A DNA stretch of 64,000 bases from NCBI RefSeq assembly GCF_013373865.1, contig NC_050477.1, positions 9,666,722 through 9,730,721 on the forward strand, in the 5' to 3' direction. The position numbers and the translations under genes are program-made. Below, piece by piece: positions 37,709 through 50,823 of this stretch (positions are counted from its first letter, which is position 1; every line of letters starts with the position of its first letter). A model generated the notes under the pieces. That model searched no databases and was not told the DNA's origin. It saw nothing but the letters and a program-made list of their open reading frames with translations. The DNA comes from Monomorium pharaonis (Eukaryota; Arthropoda; Insecta; Hymenoptera; Formicidae).

Positions 37709-40700
37709 CCGACAATTACATTAATACTTATACAACTTATACTTAATAATACATTAATAATTAAAACTTCAATTTATGATAGCAATACAGTTTTTGCATA
37801 ACAACTTTTATGTCCAAATATATAAATGCAAACATTTGTAATTATCCTTGTAATAATCGTCGCAAAAACATATGTAATTTTATCTTAAATAGCATCTTAT
37901 AATCGTCTTATGCGACTAAGAGTATATCAGAATATCACGTTAACAATAAAAAAATGACAGATTATCACTACTCTAATATATTGCAATGTTATTATTCGCG
38001 TTTACCCAACATTCGTAGTTTTTTCATTCTCTCCTGGACTTTATTTTATTTTTGCAATTTAAATTTGCAGTGTAAATTTTTTCGAACTAACAATTCTATT
38101 TTATTAGAAACTTGTCTGAATATTAGTTTAATTTTCTTACAAAAAAAATTTTAAATTTTCCATAAATTGAGCTTACAATATTCTCTTTGGACTAATAAAA
38201 AATTATTAAAATAAATAATTAAAATACAAAAAGCTAGATATCTCAATATTTGTTTTTAATTTGAAATTACTATATATTTTTTTATTATAATGTTGTAATA
38301 TTTAAATAATTTAACCCCACGAACACGCAGGCACGTGCATCACACAGAAGGATATATTATACATTACACATCAAATTTAACAGAAACGGCATAGTGAATT
38401 TTATCCATCGCATCATGTACAGAAAGTTTGCTGCATATTTTAGTGGGTCAGGGTATTGTACGAATTCGTAGTCTGAAAAACCGGGCGTAAAGTTCTCGCG
38501 TCAATGACGAAGGATTACAATAACACCCCGGAAAGTTGGCTGAATGAAACCGGGAAACGATGGCGCGCACATGTTCCGCCAGGCGAATTATTTCTGATAA
38601 ATTCAAAATTATTACCGTAGGTAATGCTTTGTTGAAATAAACTATGTCACACGTTTCATATTGCTTTATCTACCGCATAAATAGGTAATGCATTATATTA
38701 AACAGGTATAATTTGTAACAGTACATTTGTATAACAAACATTTGCAAAACAAAATGTTGATTAAATTAAACTGTTACAAAAATAATTATTATAAAATAAT
38801 ATTAAAAAATAACATGTTAAATAATATACTATGTTATACGCAAATAAAAAAAAATATATTTTATGTAAAAGACAATATATCGTGAGTAATTAAATTTCTA
38901 AAAAAAATAATCTACACTTAAAATTCTTCTTGCAAATCGTATAACCAGTAATCAAAACTTTGTTTCCATAAATAAAGTAGAAAAATTTGAAACTTATAGT
39001 TACAAAAATATTATAAATACTTGCAACTGAACCACGTTGGCTTAATTAGATAAAGTTTATAATAGACAAATACATAATAAATTGAGTTCATGTATATTAG
39101 TGAAACAGGAGATTGGTATGGTAATAATGATAAGGGAAAATTGATGTAGAAGAGGCGTGTTATAAAGGATCGAACCAACAAAGTGACGGCAAAAAATTGA
39201 GCGTATAACTTGGAATAATGTAGTCCTCTATGGATTTCATTAAGGGTATTAGTCACATCTCCCTACTCTAATTAATAGAATAATAAGAATGACTGTGATG
39301 ATGCCTTGAGGTCAAAATTAGCTTCTACATCAGATATTATCATATACGCATCTCTTGTCCGGTAAATAGCATTTTTCCTCGTTTTGCCAGAAGCTAAAAC
39401 TTCCTCCACTAGCTAAAACGCACAAAAGAATTGTCGACCCCTTTTTTCGCTAGCATAATATCATGACTAAAATAACTACTATGGTTCTAATTAAATATCA
39501 CCAACGGTCTGCGGGTTATTTAATTAGAACACGTGTGGATTAGAGCGTAAATATGCAAGCAAGATGGCTAAAAAGCCTCGGAGGATTCACTTTCGGCAAC
39601 TCTGCGAGAAAAAAAAGTTAATACTTGGGTTTTTTAGACAAAAATATAACAACAAGAAAATCACGTATATTTCATAAATATTCTAGAATATGTTAATTAT
39701 GTACTTTCGTATATTTCTTTTGTATCTTTTAATCATTAAAAAAATAATTTAATTTAATTTAATTAAAACGTAGCCTAGTAAAAAAAGAAAAAAAGTTATT
39801 TAAAAAAGTTTAAATATATTATTAATCTCAATAAAAAAACTTTGTTTTAAAATATCATTAGTTTTCCATGTGAAAAGATGCGTTTTAATTCAAATCCATA
39901 TGACATCAAACATATATACATTTTTTTTATTAATTATGTGAAAATAATATCTTGTACAGAATATATTTGACATATACATATACATGATTTAAATATTAGC
40001 ATATAAGTAGTAATATATATCATATATATTAATACAATTTGTATTTTTGTTTAATAACATTTTAAAGTAATAAAAAATAGTTAAGTAAAACATTAATGTT
40101 TTTATTATAATTAACTAAATTCATAGAAAAGATTTATTCAAAGAAAACTTAAAATATGATCGTTTATTCATTTAAGTTCTTCATCATTTACTTTAATATA
40201 CATTTTTATTCTAAAATTATGTTAAATAATTTTTTATCAAGATTTTAAATGTGGTTTTAATGAATATAAGAGTTATATCAAATGTTCTGGATTCAAATTT
40301 TCCGAGCCATCTTTTGCCCAATGCTTATATAACACGTTTCCCAGCATTACTCCTCAACTTTGCTCAATGGAAATGAGCTCACATATGTACTCAGGATAAG
40401 CGTTACGCGATCTCTCGAGAGGGATTTCTCTTCCTAGGAAGATCGATCGAGCTTCGGACGTACCGTTCGTCTACACGTGTGTATTTGTTTGTGAGCGTGT
40501 AGCAAAGGGGAGCAGTAGGAAAGAAGTCTTTGACGAGATGGCTTTCCCGATGAAGCTTTTTGCTGGAAGTCTTCAACGTTCGCCAGCTTTTGCCCCGCAA
40601 ATGCTAGGCGTATAGTCGCCAAACGACATTTCCACGTTGTTTGCGTGAGGAAAAAGCGACAGAATGACGTAAGCTTTTTGATTTGCAAGCCATATAAGTC

Positions 40701-42552
40701 GAAATTCGCAGCCTCCAAAGTTGCAAGTTGATTTTAAATTTGCCAATAAAGTAGTGAAACTACTTAATTAAACGTTAATGCATAGATTCTAATAAACCCG
40801 CTATTTGTTAAAGTTTAAATTCAAGTTAATATTTCATGAGAAAAACGAAATAAATGTAACATCTTATGCCAGTCGAAATATAAATCGCAGAAATAAATTA
40901 GAGATGTAGACCTCGGAAACTTATTTACATATGTAGAAATATGTTCAAGCTGCAAGTTACATCGCACGCTGTGTCAAAGTTGTCGAGTTAAGGCAAGTTA
41001 CATCAAATAGAACACCGTTTCTGAACTCCCTGTTATCAAGATGAATTCACTAGAAGCTATCTACAGTATCGATCTTCGTTTGATGGAGCATAAAATGACA
41101 CTATCGTTCTTTCGACGCGGCATCGAGTAACGAAATGGTAGCTCACGTAACGCGATAACAGCGGGCTCCTCATTTTAAACACGCGTTAATCCTCACGATG
41201 TCGGGACACAATCTCTGCTTAAATGATCGACGATAGCGATCATATTATTTTCCATCGCGTCTGCTTTATAAAACAGCGAGCGCCAACCAAGTTTAATCGA
41301 AAAAATTGTGAGCGAACGACCGACGAGAACGGCGACGTGTTTTTTTTTTCCCCCCGTAACGAGAGACCGGCCTGAGGATTGCCGTCTCGGGTAATGAAGT
41401 TGCAAATCGAAGTACGAGGGGAGAGGAGGAGGAGAAGGCGAGTGGAAAAACCTCCGGAACAGAGCGAAGTAAAAGTTCCGAGCTCACGCGGCTAGCAAGC
41501 ACTGTTAAGTTTCTGTGCTTTGCATATCCCGCTTTAAATGGTTGCGCCGTCGTAATAATTCGCCGCGGCGCAAAATTCGCCAATGGGTTTCGCGTGAAAC
41601 TGCACCGCGATACACACTTTCGTATTATTTGCCCGCAGTTTCGCGTTATTTGACGGCTGTGGCTGTAGTTTCTCCGTAGCGTAGCCAGCGGTTTAAGAAA
41701 CATTCCGCGATACAAACGTAATCGCGAATCTAACGAGGATATTCTACGGTCGAAAGTTTGCGCGATTTTTATTATCGGTGAATAGCAGGAAAGTTTATGA
41801 TTGTATACACATTTTCGAGGAAATTATCACTAAATTTATAACCGATGTTGAACATCGCCGTTCATTTCGTTTATTTAGTTATTTACTGTATGTACGCGTA
41901 TTGTTATCATAACTACTTTTATGATTAATGCAAATGGTTCATTGTTCTGTATTTACATATTTTATGGCTAGTAGCCTTTGTCTCTTGGAAATAATAGCAC
42001 CTAAAAATTCGAATAAATAATGTGTATTGAGTGCATTAAATAAATAATATAATTAATTGCGGACAAACTGTCGGAGTTATTACAGATCACTAGAGAATCA
42101 CTAGAAATGAAAATGATGATTATTCCAAATTATCTGCAACAATAACTCTCTCGTGTCAATAAAAATTAACGTTTAAATAGAGAGAGAAAGACATTTCAAA
42201 TAAAAATATTTTAGCGAGATTGTACCATATGCAAGTAATATAAAGATTTAACAAGGTCTTAATATGATAATCACTTTAATCGATCTCAGAACTAATTTTA
42301 ATAATTCTTCTCGTCTTTTTTCCCAATAAATTACCCAAGATTATGCAAGTGTACTTGGCTATTCTCCAAAGGAGAGTTCTTATAGCTCGTAAACCCCTGA
42401 GAATCTTCAATTATTTAAAGACATCTGCTAGACCAGCTAGACGAATTAATTAAGTAAACAGATTATCCTAGAAACCTTAATTTCTCTCTTATAATAATAT
42501 TCATCGTATTTAATATTTTTATATTTAATTTTTAATATATAATTTATGGAGA
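37709..42552. other. mostly AT-rich non-coding DNA
   Basis: No supported gene. A 14-base perfect inverted repeat (GTTCTAATTAAATA at 39484-39497 and 39517-39530) makes a hairpin with a 19-base loop. CpG-richer sequence from about 40380 to 41720 holds a 140-codon minus-strand frame (41293-41715) without recognisable features. Confidence 0.4.
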
Positions 42553-42876
42553 CACTAAAAACAATTTAATAATAGCCACTTCGTTGATTAAAATAATGCC
42601 ATTTAAATTTATGTTATATTAAAATATAATATAATATAATATAACAAAAAAGTATAATATAATAAAACTATGGTTATATTTGGTCAATATAACTATAATT
42701 TTATTCTTCTAAATATTTTCCTAAGTAAAGTATTGTTAAACTTAATTACACTTACTAAATATTTAGAAAAATAAAATTATTTTTTATTATATCCAACCAA
42801 ATATTTCATTGACATTATTCATTTATACCAAATAAATATCTGTTAGCTATTATCAAAGCTGTTTTTTAATATATAC
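42553..42876. mobile_element. palindromic MITE related to the 20.3 kb element
   Basis: The left end CACTAAAAACAATTTAATAATAGCC corresponds to the reverse complement of the right end, where TTAAAAAACAGC is followed by TTTGATAATAGCTA. The core contains TTTTATTCTTCTAAATATTT at about 42698 and its inverted partner AAATATTTAGAAAAATAAAA at about 42756. This core, and ACTTACTAAATATTTA in particular, closely matches the core of the element at 20344-20568. A TATAA-type expansion (about 42620-42643) interrupts it. The outermost bases on the right are decayed (TATT in place of CACT) and no target duplication is visible. Confidence 0.6.
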
Positions 42877-45563
42877 ATTAAAATAATGAATAAAAAATAT
42901 TAATGCATTAAAATAATTAAAATAATACATTTTAAACAAGTAAATAAAAAATATTTAAAAACTTTCAATATTAATTCAACAAAATATCTGCAAAAAGGGA
43001 GAAGCTAAAGACCTAAAAAGGCAACGCTTAAATTTCAATTTTTCTGTGCTGCAGCTATAATAAAGTTTCGAAGATTAGCTTTTCGGCTTTCGGCGGAAAA
43101 TGTAGTTTCGAAATCAACTTAAATTGTGACCGTTTGCGATCTTTTAGGCTCCGTATCGAATTCTAAAGGCCGCCGCGCCGTTTTACGGCGCTTTACGGCG
43201 TGGCGTCGCGACGTAATGTTATTTAAATCGTCGCCACGCCGACTAATCAACTTGTTAACTTCGTTGAGCACCCTCCGCGCGGAATGTTGCGCAATCTATC
43301 ATAATACCCCCCGCGTCTGGCCGGGAATATAAACTTTTCGGCCATGCATCACTCTCGGTTATTAACGCTTCGCGCTGCAAGCGACGTCGCCGCGGCGCGC
43401 GATATTTGTTTCCTCTTGACCGGAAGTGCGAGTGCTGCTCTGTCGCAACGGTTCATTTAATTGGCAAAGACTGTACCGGCGCGATATTATCGCAAGAAAC
43501 ATTTCCGCTAGTCGAAATAACAAATTACTTTTTAAATTGTAAGCTTCATTAAAATTTAATTAAAATGGAAAACCAGCGTTCTAACGCGGTTATCGAGCGC
43601 GACCCGCTCGAAAATATCGAATAGAAAGGGGATGTTTTCTTGGCGAGCGAAAGGAACGCAAACAGGGTGTCTCATTTTTCGCACCAGATCGAAACAAACA
43701 AAATATTTTTCGATTTCACTGCCCTATCGAGAGTAAATATTGACCATCCGAGAATCTTTTCGGCGAAGTTGCTTCGTTGGCCTGATCATCGAAAATTTTC
43801 CAGTTCGCGCACGTCGGCCAGATTGTTCTTTCGGCACGCACAATCCATCAAAATCTTAAATCTGCCTTAAAACGCGATATGGAAACGCGGAAGGGCGGAA
43901 ACGAAGGAAGAGGTGTGCTACATCGCTACCCGTCATTGTCGTCGTCGTTGTCATTGTACCATTACTGCCATTACTGTAATTGGCGTACCAATTAAGCCAC
44001 ACCATTTATCTGGCACGTCTATTTCCGTAAACGCAGTCAGATAACGTCAAATACCGACTGTCGGTCCATCAGCAATGCACATCGGATACGTTAACGATTA
44101 TGCATTTAGCATTTACACGCAAACAGAACGCGAAAATCTCACCTCTCACGTTCTTTTCCCAAAAACTTGATCCCCGGATGATTCCGCAATTTTAACGCCG
44201 CGGTTTCGACAAAAATTAAAACGGCAACAAAAACATCGCTCGATAAATCTACGCTTCCCTCGCTTTCCCAATTAAATGAAACATTTAACATTTGCTTAAG
44301 GATGTATGTGCCATATTTAAGCATTACTAAAAATCTAAAAACTTTTCAGATTGTTCTATTATATTGTTCTATTATTGGTTTGTTTTCTTCTTTGCAGCTA
44401 GTTTCCGAGCCAAAATGCGAATATTTATAAGTTTTTTGTTGTTGATTAAACAAAAAAAAAGCTAAGAAGCCTGCAGTTTTCAAATTTTGGTAACGTTTGG
44501 ATAGCGTTGTGGAGCCAAAACATTCTTAATTATAAGTTACTAGCTTAAAGGATTAAAGTCCGTGGCGTAATGTCGTGTTACGCGGGTTTCGTACTTTGCG
44601 CTTCTGCGGGATTATTGCGAGCGTGCGCGGATAAAGCGAACGGTATCCGATATGAATCACGAGTATGTTAAAATCGCGGTAATTACGCGAACACGAATAT
44701 AAGGTGTCCAGATGCTATCGCGAGACTTCTCGTAGCTGTTAAGATAAACCGCGTGAAACGCGTGCGTGACTCGGTTCAACAAAAAAAAAAAAAAATGACC
44801 CTGAAACGCGATAATCTTTGTACAATGTTAATGAATAACGCTGTCTTGAACGTTTATTCTAAATTATTGTATGACCAAAATAATCGAAAAAGTACATGTA
44901 TCCGTTCAAATAATCTTTCACATTAATTGATAAATGTAATAAGCACGCATCTCGAGCGACAGGTTAATCAAAATTGTTCGACAGTAAAGATAAAATTATA
45001 AATAATAACTTTGTAGAGTACTACAAGATAAAATAATTCCAAAGCTATATTAAGTAAATTAAAGGACAGAAATAGCCTTCGTTAGAAAACTCATCAAATA
45101 ATATCGATAACAGGACATCATTAAAACTCGAGTAATATTCGATATTGTTGTTTCTAAAATTACTCAAATAACTTTCCTCAAGCAAGTAATAAGCCCTTTC
45201 TGTGCATTCTGAGAATCCCTGATCAAAAAGAAACAAGGAAACAAGTTGCTTGAAGCAAAACGCAAATAAGCCTGACAAGAGGGAAGAGCTATCGAAGTTT
45301 CACGGTCCGCGCATCTCGATAATATATTGAATATTCTCCGTGCGGTACATTTCTCAAATTATCTGTATCACTCTCTGTCTAACGAATACAGCTAACAAAT
45401 CGTCCTCCATTCCGAGTTCTTGACTGACAGGAAACGAGGGAGAGGATCGCAATCAGAATGTAAATAACTTTGATAATATCCTCACGTACATCACCGAAAT
45501 GACTTCGATGCTTGACATATAACAGCCTTAAGTGCCATTTCCTAAAATTGTATGTCCTAGTAA
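42877..45563. other. non-coding DNA
   Basis: CpG-rich at about 43080-43480 and 44550-44770, AT-rich elsewhere. Frames of fewer than 80 codons only. An A run of 15 lies near 44781. Confidence 0.4.
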
Positions 45564-45612
45564 TACACTGTGAAAGATTTTACGCATCCATCAAAAAAAA
45601 ATTCACAGTGTA
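45564..45612. repeat. 49-base hairpin with TACACTGTGAA ends
   Basis: TACACTGTGAA (45564-45574) and TTCACAGTGTA (45602-45612) are perfect inverted copies around a 27-base loop. It looks like the two ends of a DNA transposon with the interior deleted, or a simple hairpin. The outer TA at both ends would fit a TA target. Confidence 0.65.
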
Positions 45613-47919
45613 AAGATACGAATAGCTGATGTATTTTCTATACAATACTTATGTCTTATTTATTAATCATTATTGTTTTATCTCAGTATTTCTATTTATT
45701 ACTCTCTTACGATAGATAAAAAAATATTACTTAATCTTATGAATCGTTTCTGAAGTATCTTATTCTGGCAATTTACAGCTATTATCGTGATAGATAATCT
45801 TCTCCTCTGAATCGTCAACATCCGGCAAAAGCGATTAACGGAGCTCATCCTCGGTTCTATCGGAGCCCTTGACCGAGAGGAAGTGAGGGAGGATCACGAT
45901 GACCTACTTCTTCTATGTTAAGTGGCTCGCACGATCGACGGACGCCGCGCGCGTATTTCCCCAGGAAATTCTTGGCGAAACAAGCCCGCGTCAGGCTTGT
46001 CGACTCTAAGGAAAACGTACAAAACAAGGTGACGGTGATGGTCTACAAGGCAGATGTATACAAGCGAATGGGAGACAAGACACCACGGTGATCCAATACA
46101 AAGGAAGACGGAGTTGGAAGGAGGACAGCCGAACAAGAAGTTTCCTTGCTCGCTTTTGAGGTTGGCGGGTTGCGAATAACGTGACAACCGATATCGGACT
46201 AGAGCTCTTTTCTTAGAGGGATCTTACGAATGTCTCCGTGTATCGTACATTCGCAGCATGCCGGGCAGTGTCTCGAATACGCGCGCGCGCCTGTGTGTGT
46301 GTGGGGGTGTGTAAATGTGGTCGATGTAAATATTTGAAATACCTGCAAGAAACCGCTTTCTTTAAATTTCAAAATAAATTCTTCAAGATATTCAAGTATT
46401 TCGTAGCTCAGACGACGCTTCCAACTTGCTCTTTTTTTACATTTCTCAAAATACCTTTCGTTAACTTTATAATAGATGACGGTTATATTTATCCGAAAGA
46501 GAGTATATGCGTATGTTTTGATTGTTGTTTTATACATCTAATGCATTTACAGAAATATTTTCTCATGCAATCCATCAGCCCATAAATGTTCAAATAATTG
46601 CATTATGCGGATATATAGGTCGAATAAAATCAATTGCGAAGATCGAATCGTGGTAATATTCGAATATCCGAGTACATGCCAGAATTCGAAATCACTTTAC
46701 AACCATAACAGGCATACATTGGCGTATGTGGGATGAGCGATAGCAGAACGGAGCTCGTCTCTAAATTGGCTGCGCTCGGTTATCAGTAAATTAGCATTTT
46801 GCGAGGAATTATCGATAAACTCGCCCACTCGATGTGGGACGAGCCACGGCGTCCAATTAGCGTGCTACCAAAAATGATTGGTGCATGATTTGTCGGTCTC
46901 CGACGGAAATTCATTGCGAGTTATTGCGGTCGAGTGACTTGTTATTCGATTGCAATTATGAGATAATACAAAGATCACGTAAGAATAGATTGGGCTAGAA
47001 TATATATTTGAATACATAAATTGGTTCGTACAATTCCTCATAAAATTAATGACATAAGGAAAATTGACTTTGCAGAGATTTAATATCAATTTAAAATACG
47101 ACAAAAAGTATTCCACAAAGAGGCAAAAATAGTTTTATGATAAAAATTAATCATTGCTTTTTTAAATAAAATATCTGTAAATGTAATTAAAATTTTGATG
47201 TTTATCGGTCATTTCTTGTATGAAGTCATATATAATTTCAAAGATCGTGTATATTTTGACGTTTGACGCAATTGTGAAATATTATGCAAAATTATCCGGT
47301 AAATGCAAATAACAAAACTAATAATAACTAATTTAAAATAAATAAATTTTGAATAAAACAACAAATAAAAGTTAAATAAAACATTTGGTTAATAAAAAAT
47401 CGTAATTTTACATTGTAAATTAGAACAAAATCAGAAAATCAAATAAATTTACAATAAGCATTCACAGAATTGAATCACGCAAATTACCCAATTAAAAAGG
47501 CGCACTAAAAAAAGATAAATTTTATTGTCTCTATAAGCTAAAGATCGATTTTTATTTTAAACATACGAAACTCACTCATCAATAAGAAATTAATTAGTAA
47601 ATATATTTTCTTCTATTTCAGATTACTTAATCAAATAGAAGAATAATCGTATCACTGAGCAGAACGAACACGTTGTAAGATAAAAAGTGGTTCGAATAAA
47701 ATATTTCCGCGAGAGAAATTCTACTTCTAGTCCTTCGCAAAGATAATTCATACGCTTGTGATCTACGAATAGCAGACACTGCCAGATGGTTAACTGTCGG
47801 TTCGCGCCGTATTCCGCCGAAAGAAATACGCGTCGATGCCCGATGGTACCTACGTGCCGGGCTGTTCGCGCACACGTGTATGTAAGATTTACGCGTATTC
47901 AGAGTTGAACGGTCCCGGG
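45613..47919. other. non-coding DNA
   Basis: No supported gene. At 46279-46303 CG repeats run into TG repeats (alternating purine-pyrimidine). A 115-codon plus frame at 46238-46585 reads through that repeat. Confidence 0.4.
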
Positions 47920-47946
47920 GGAGAAAGAGAGAGAGAGAGAGAGAGA
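47920..47946. repeat. (AG)n microsatellite
   Basis: AG repeats, pure from 47926. They lie just downstream, in the minus-strand sense, of the recursive-splice candidate. Confidence 0.93.
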
Positions 47947-47972
47947 CCTCGTCCATTTTCTCGACTGCGTCG

Positions 47973-47999
47973 ACTCACCTGAAACAGAAAGATAACGCC
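47973..47999 (-). promoter_or_regulatory. candidate recursive splice site (zero-length exon)
   Basis: On the minus strand TTATCTTTCTGTTTCAG is followed at once by GTGAGTCG. The first part is a strong 3' splice site, with a pyrimidine tract and CAG. The second is a strong 5' splice site. This juxtaposition (Yn-N-CAG/GTRAGT) is the ratcheting-point form known from long introns of Drosophila neuronal genes. The alternatives are an ordinary untranslated exon ending in CAG/GTGAGT, or an exon starting here. In the last case the next ATG (47956) opens a 109-codon frame with a CT-repeat-derived SLSLSL start and no known domain. Confidence 0.4.
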
Positions 48000-50213
48000 G
48001 CAGAATTAATTATGTGGCCTGGCACCGACGGAGGCGGCTGTTATCGCTGGATTACCAATTTATTCGCAATCAATTACCATGACTTATCGCAAATGTGATC
48101 GACGGTCTCGCGTTTCTCGAAAAAAAAAAAGAGCGCGAACACTTCCGGTAGACCAGATACTTGCAACTTTTATTTCCTTATATTTCAATAAATCGATACC
48201 TTCGATAAAAGAAATTGATACATAGTATGTGAATTTATCGATCGAATGAGAAAGATTATTAAACTATTTTTATTTTGGTCCTGCGATAAAAGCTCTTACA
48301 TTAAAATTTTGTTGAACGTTTCCGTTCATCGAACGCAACAGAAGCTTTCACTTTCGATTAATCGCATATCGATATAATATTAATATATGATATAAGCATT
48401 GATTAATAAATTTTTACAAAATTCTGAAAGAGAAGAGAAACATCAATAGGCTTTTTGTGTGCATTAAATGCGGGCATTATTTAATACAAATCTCGTCCAA
48501 AAATATTTCGCGTGGACAGCTTCTCGTGAAAACATCAACTGCTACTTCGCTCATTGTCGCTATAATGCTTTTACGAATATACGCAGGAGCGTGCGATTGC
48601 AAAGTGCAATCGATACTGGAACAAGAGAGAGAGAGAGCCTTGTAACGCATCTGTATTGAAACGTCGAATGAATTTTTCATGCGTACGCGCGCGATGTAAT
48701 AAATATCCACTCAATAACGATGAATGCACTCTCCCCCCCTCCCCCCCGGCACGAACATTGTGTCCCGGCCTCTGCCGGAGGAGGTATTACATTTACGTCG
48801 TCCCGCGCGTTACGGAGGCGGAGTAGTATACACGCGCGCGGTAATACATAATTACGGCACGCGGCAAATATATCATTACGTTCTATAAATCCAAACGCCG
48901 CCGCCAGCAGAAAGCGCGGATATTAATCGCGAAGCGCGCGCGGGCGGCGCGGCGCGCCGCGTTTGCTTTGCCGCGTGGGTGGATCGTTAATATTGCCGCA
49001 CACGCTCGTCGGGCTCGCACGCGCATTCTGCGGCTCGTGGCGAACGTAAATATGCCCATAAAGTCGACAGGGCCAAGCTAACGAGTTACCGCGTTACAGC
49101 GGCCGCGTCCCCTCCCCCGGAGATATGGACAAATTCGACAGGGGCGATGACTTCGACGAGCGACGTCAGCTTTCCCCGACCGATGAGCCCGTATTTCCGC
49201 ACGCCGATGCTGCATTAGTTGTCTACCGCTCTCGTCACGGTCCGCGGAAAATTTTGTACGAACTCTCGCACCGGCGACGGTGTGTAATAAATTCATGCAA
49301 CGTATTCGCGAACGCGTTCATTTATTAACCGCCGTTCGTACTTCCGCGCGCGTTACGCCTGTTACGCAATAACAGATTCGCGCGGGTCAACCCTTTCGCG
49401 GCATCGCGATACGCCGATTAACGGGTGTCACATTTATTATTGTGTTTCACATGCGTCAGCTAATCCCACTCGCTTCAAACCCAAACGAGAAAATATTCCC
49501 AAATTTTTCTTAATTCTCTTCACTTCAGCAACTTTAACTAAAGTTGTACATTCGGTTCGCTTTTTGCCTGCAAAAAGATATGTCTTTAGTAAATTTGTTT
49601 TTCTATTTATATATTTCTCTTTCTCGTCGTATAAAAATATATTTATAGACATTACAACCACGAATAATGTTTCCAGTTCCTTTTTTTTTTTTTAATTATA
49701 CTATATTCTTAAGAAGAACAGTGCTAATCTAAAAATAGATTAGTCACAAAAATGTAGAAATAAATATTAACATCCAATTTATATATATAATCCACGGAAT
49801 ATTATTATACTTTTAGCTATATTTTTAAGTTAACTTTAAAATACGAGATGAGAAATTAAAAGTTAAATGTTCTGGCTTAATATTTAGTTTGCAACAACAA
49901 GAAAAAATAAATTCAAGATACAAACAACAGTTTAGCTAGTGTAAAGAGAAGACAATACGTGTCTAATAATTCCCGGTCCAATTATCGCTATAATTGGCTC
50001 ACACAATCACACTTGTCATTATATTTCGGCACGTTTCCGCGATCATCGTCGCGGAGTAGGGTATCGTCGGCGAACGTTTAATTTATTCAGAGCCATTAAA
50101 AGGTAGCCGGATATTTACGAGCGGTGATTATTGGAAACAATCGCTGCCGCTGCCGACGTATCGCGTGAGCGCTATAAAATCATTATTTTGCTATAATACG
50201 TTACATCCAATTC
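48000..50213. other. AT-rich then strongly CpG-rich DNA up to the gap
   Basis: From about 48700 to 49440 CpG is very dense (GCGCGCGCGGGCGGCGCGGC near 48935), without a recognisable frame. At 48733-48747 two C runs of seven are separated by one T, giving G-rich sequence on the minus strand. At 49724-49742 a perfect 8-base stem (CTAATCTA / TAGATTAG) is present. The CpG block could be a regulatory island or a first exon, but nothing in it identifies one. Confidence 0.4.
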
Positions 50214-50713
50214 NNNNNNNNNNNNNNNNNNNNNNNNNNNNNNNNNNNNNNNNNNNNNNNNNNNNNNNNNNNNNNNNNNNNNNNNNNNNNNNNNNNNNNN
50301 NNNNNNNNNNNNNNNNNNNNNNNNNNNNNNNNNNNNNNNNNNNNNNNNNNNNNNNNNNNNNNNNNNNNNNNNNNNNNNNNNNNNNNNNNNNNNNNNNNNN
50401 NNNNNNNNNNNNNNNNNNNNNNNNNNNNNNNNNNNNNNNNNNNNNNNNNNNNNNNNNNNNNNNNNNNNNNNNNNNNNNNNNNNNNNNNNNNNNNNNNNNN
50501 NNNNNNNNNNNNNNNNNNNNNNNNNNNNNNNNNNNNNNNNNNNNNNNNNNNNNNNNNNNNNNNNNNNNNNNNNNNNNNNNNNNNNNNNNNNNNNNNNNNN
50601 NNNNNNNNNNNNNNNNNNNNNNNNNNNNNNNNNNNNNNNNNNNNNNNNNNNNNNNNNNNNNNNNNNNNNNNNNNNNNNNNNNNNNNNNNNNNNNNNNNNN
50701 NNNNNNNNNNNNN
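50214..50713. other. assembly gap, 500 N
   Basis: Exactly 500 undetermined bases, a conventional placeholder length, so the true distance is unknown. The open frames reported across it are artefacts of N. Confidence 0.99.
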
Positions 50714-50742
50714 GTTTAGTCTGGTAAATATTAGTTTTAAAG

Positions 50743-50823
50743 GGCACTAAGTGCATATTTAAATTTTACTTTCAAAGTATTTAAAAGTTTTTAGTACTTT
50801 GAAAGTTTCTAAGTTTGAGTGCC
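50743..50823. repeat. imperfect palindrome next to the gap
   Basis: GGCACT at 50743 and AGTGCC at 50818 are inverted. Inside, ACTTTCAAAGTA (50768-50779) pairs perfectly with TACTTTGAAAGT (50795-50806). The GGCAC/GTGCC ends recall the element at 2928-3177, but no duplicated flank is visible. Confidence 0.5.

Noticed and set aside
50165..50756. Frames of 184 and 194 codons
   Set aside because: Almost entirely undetermined bases of the assembly gap.
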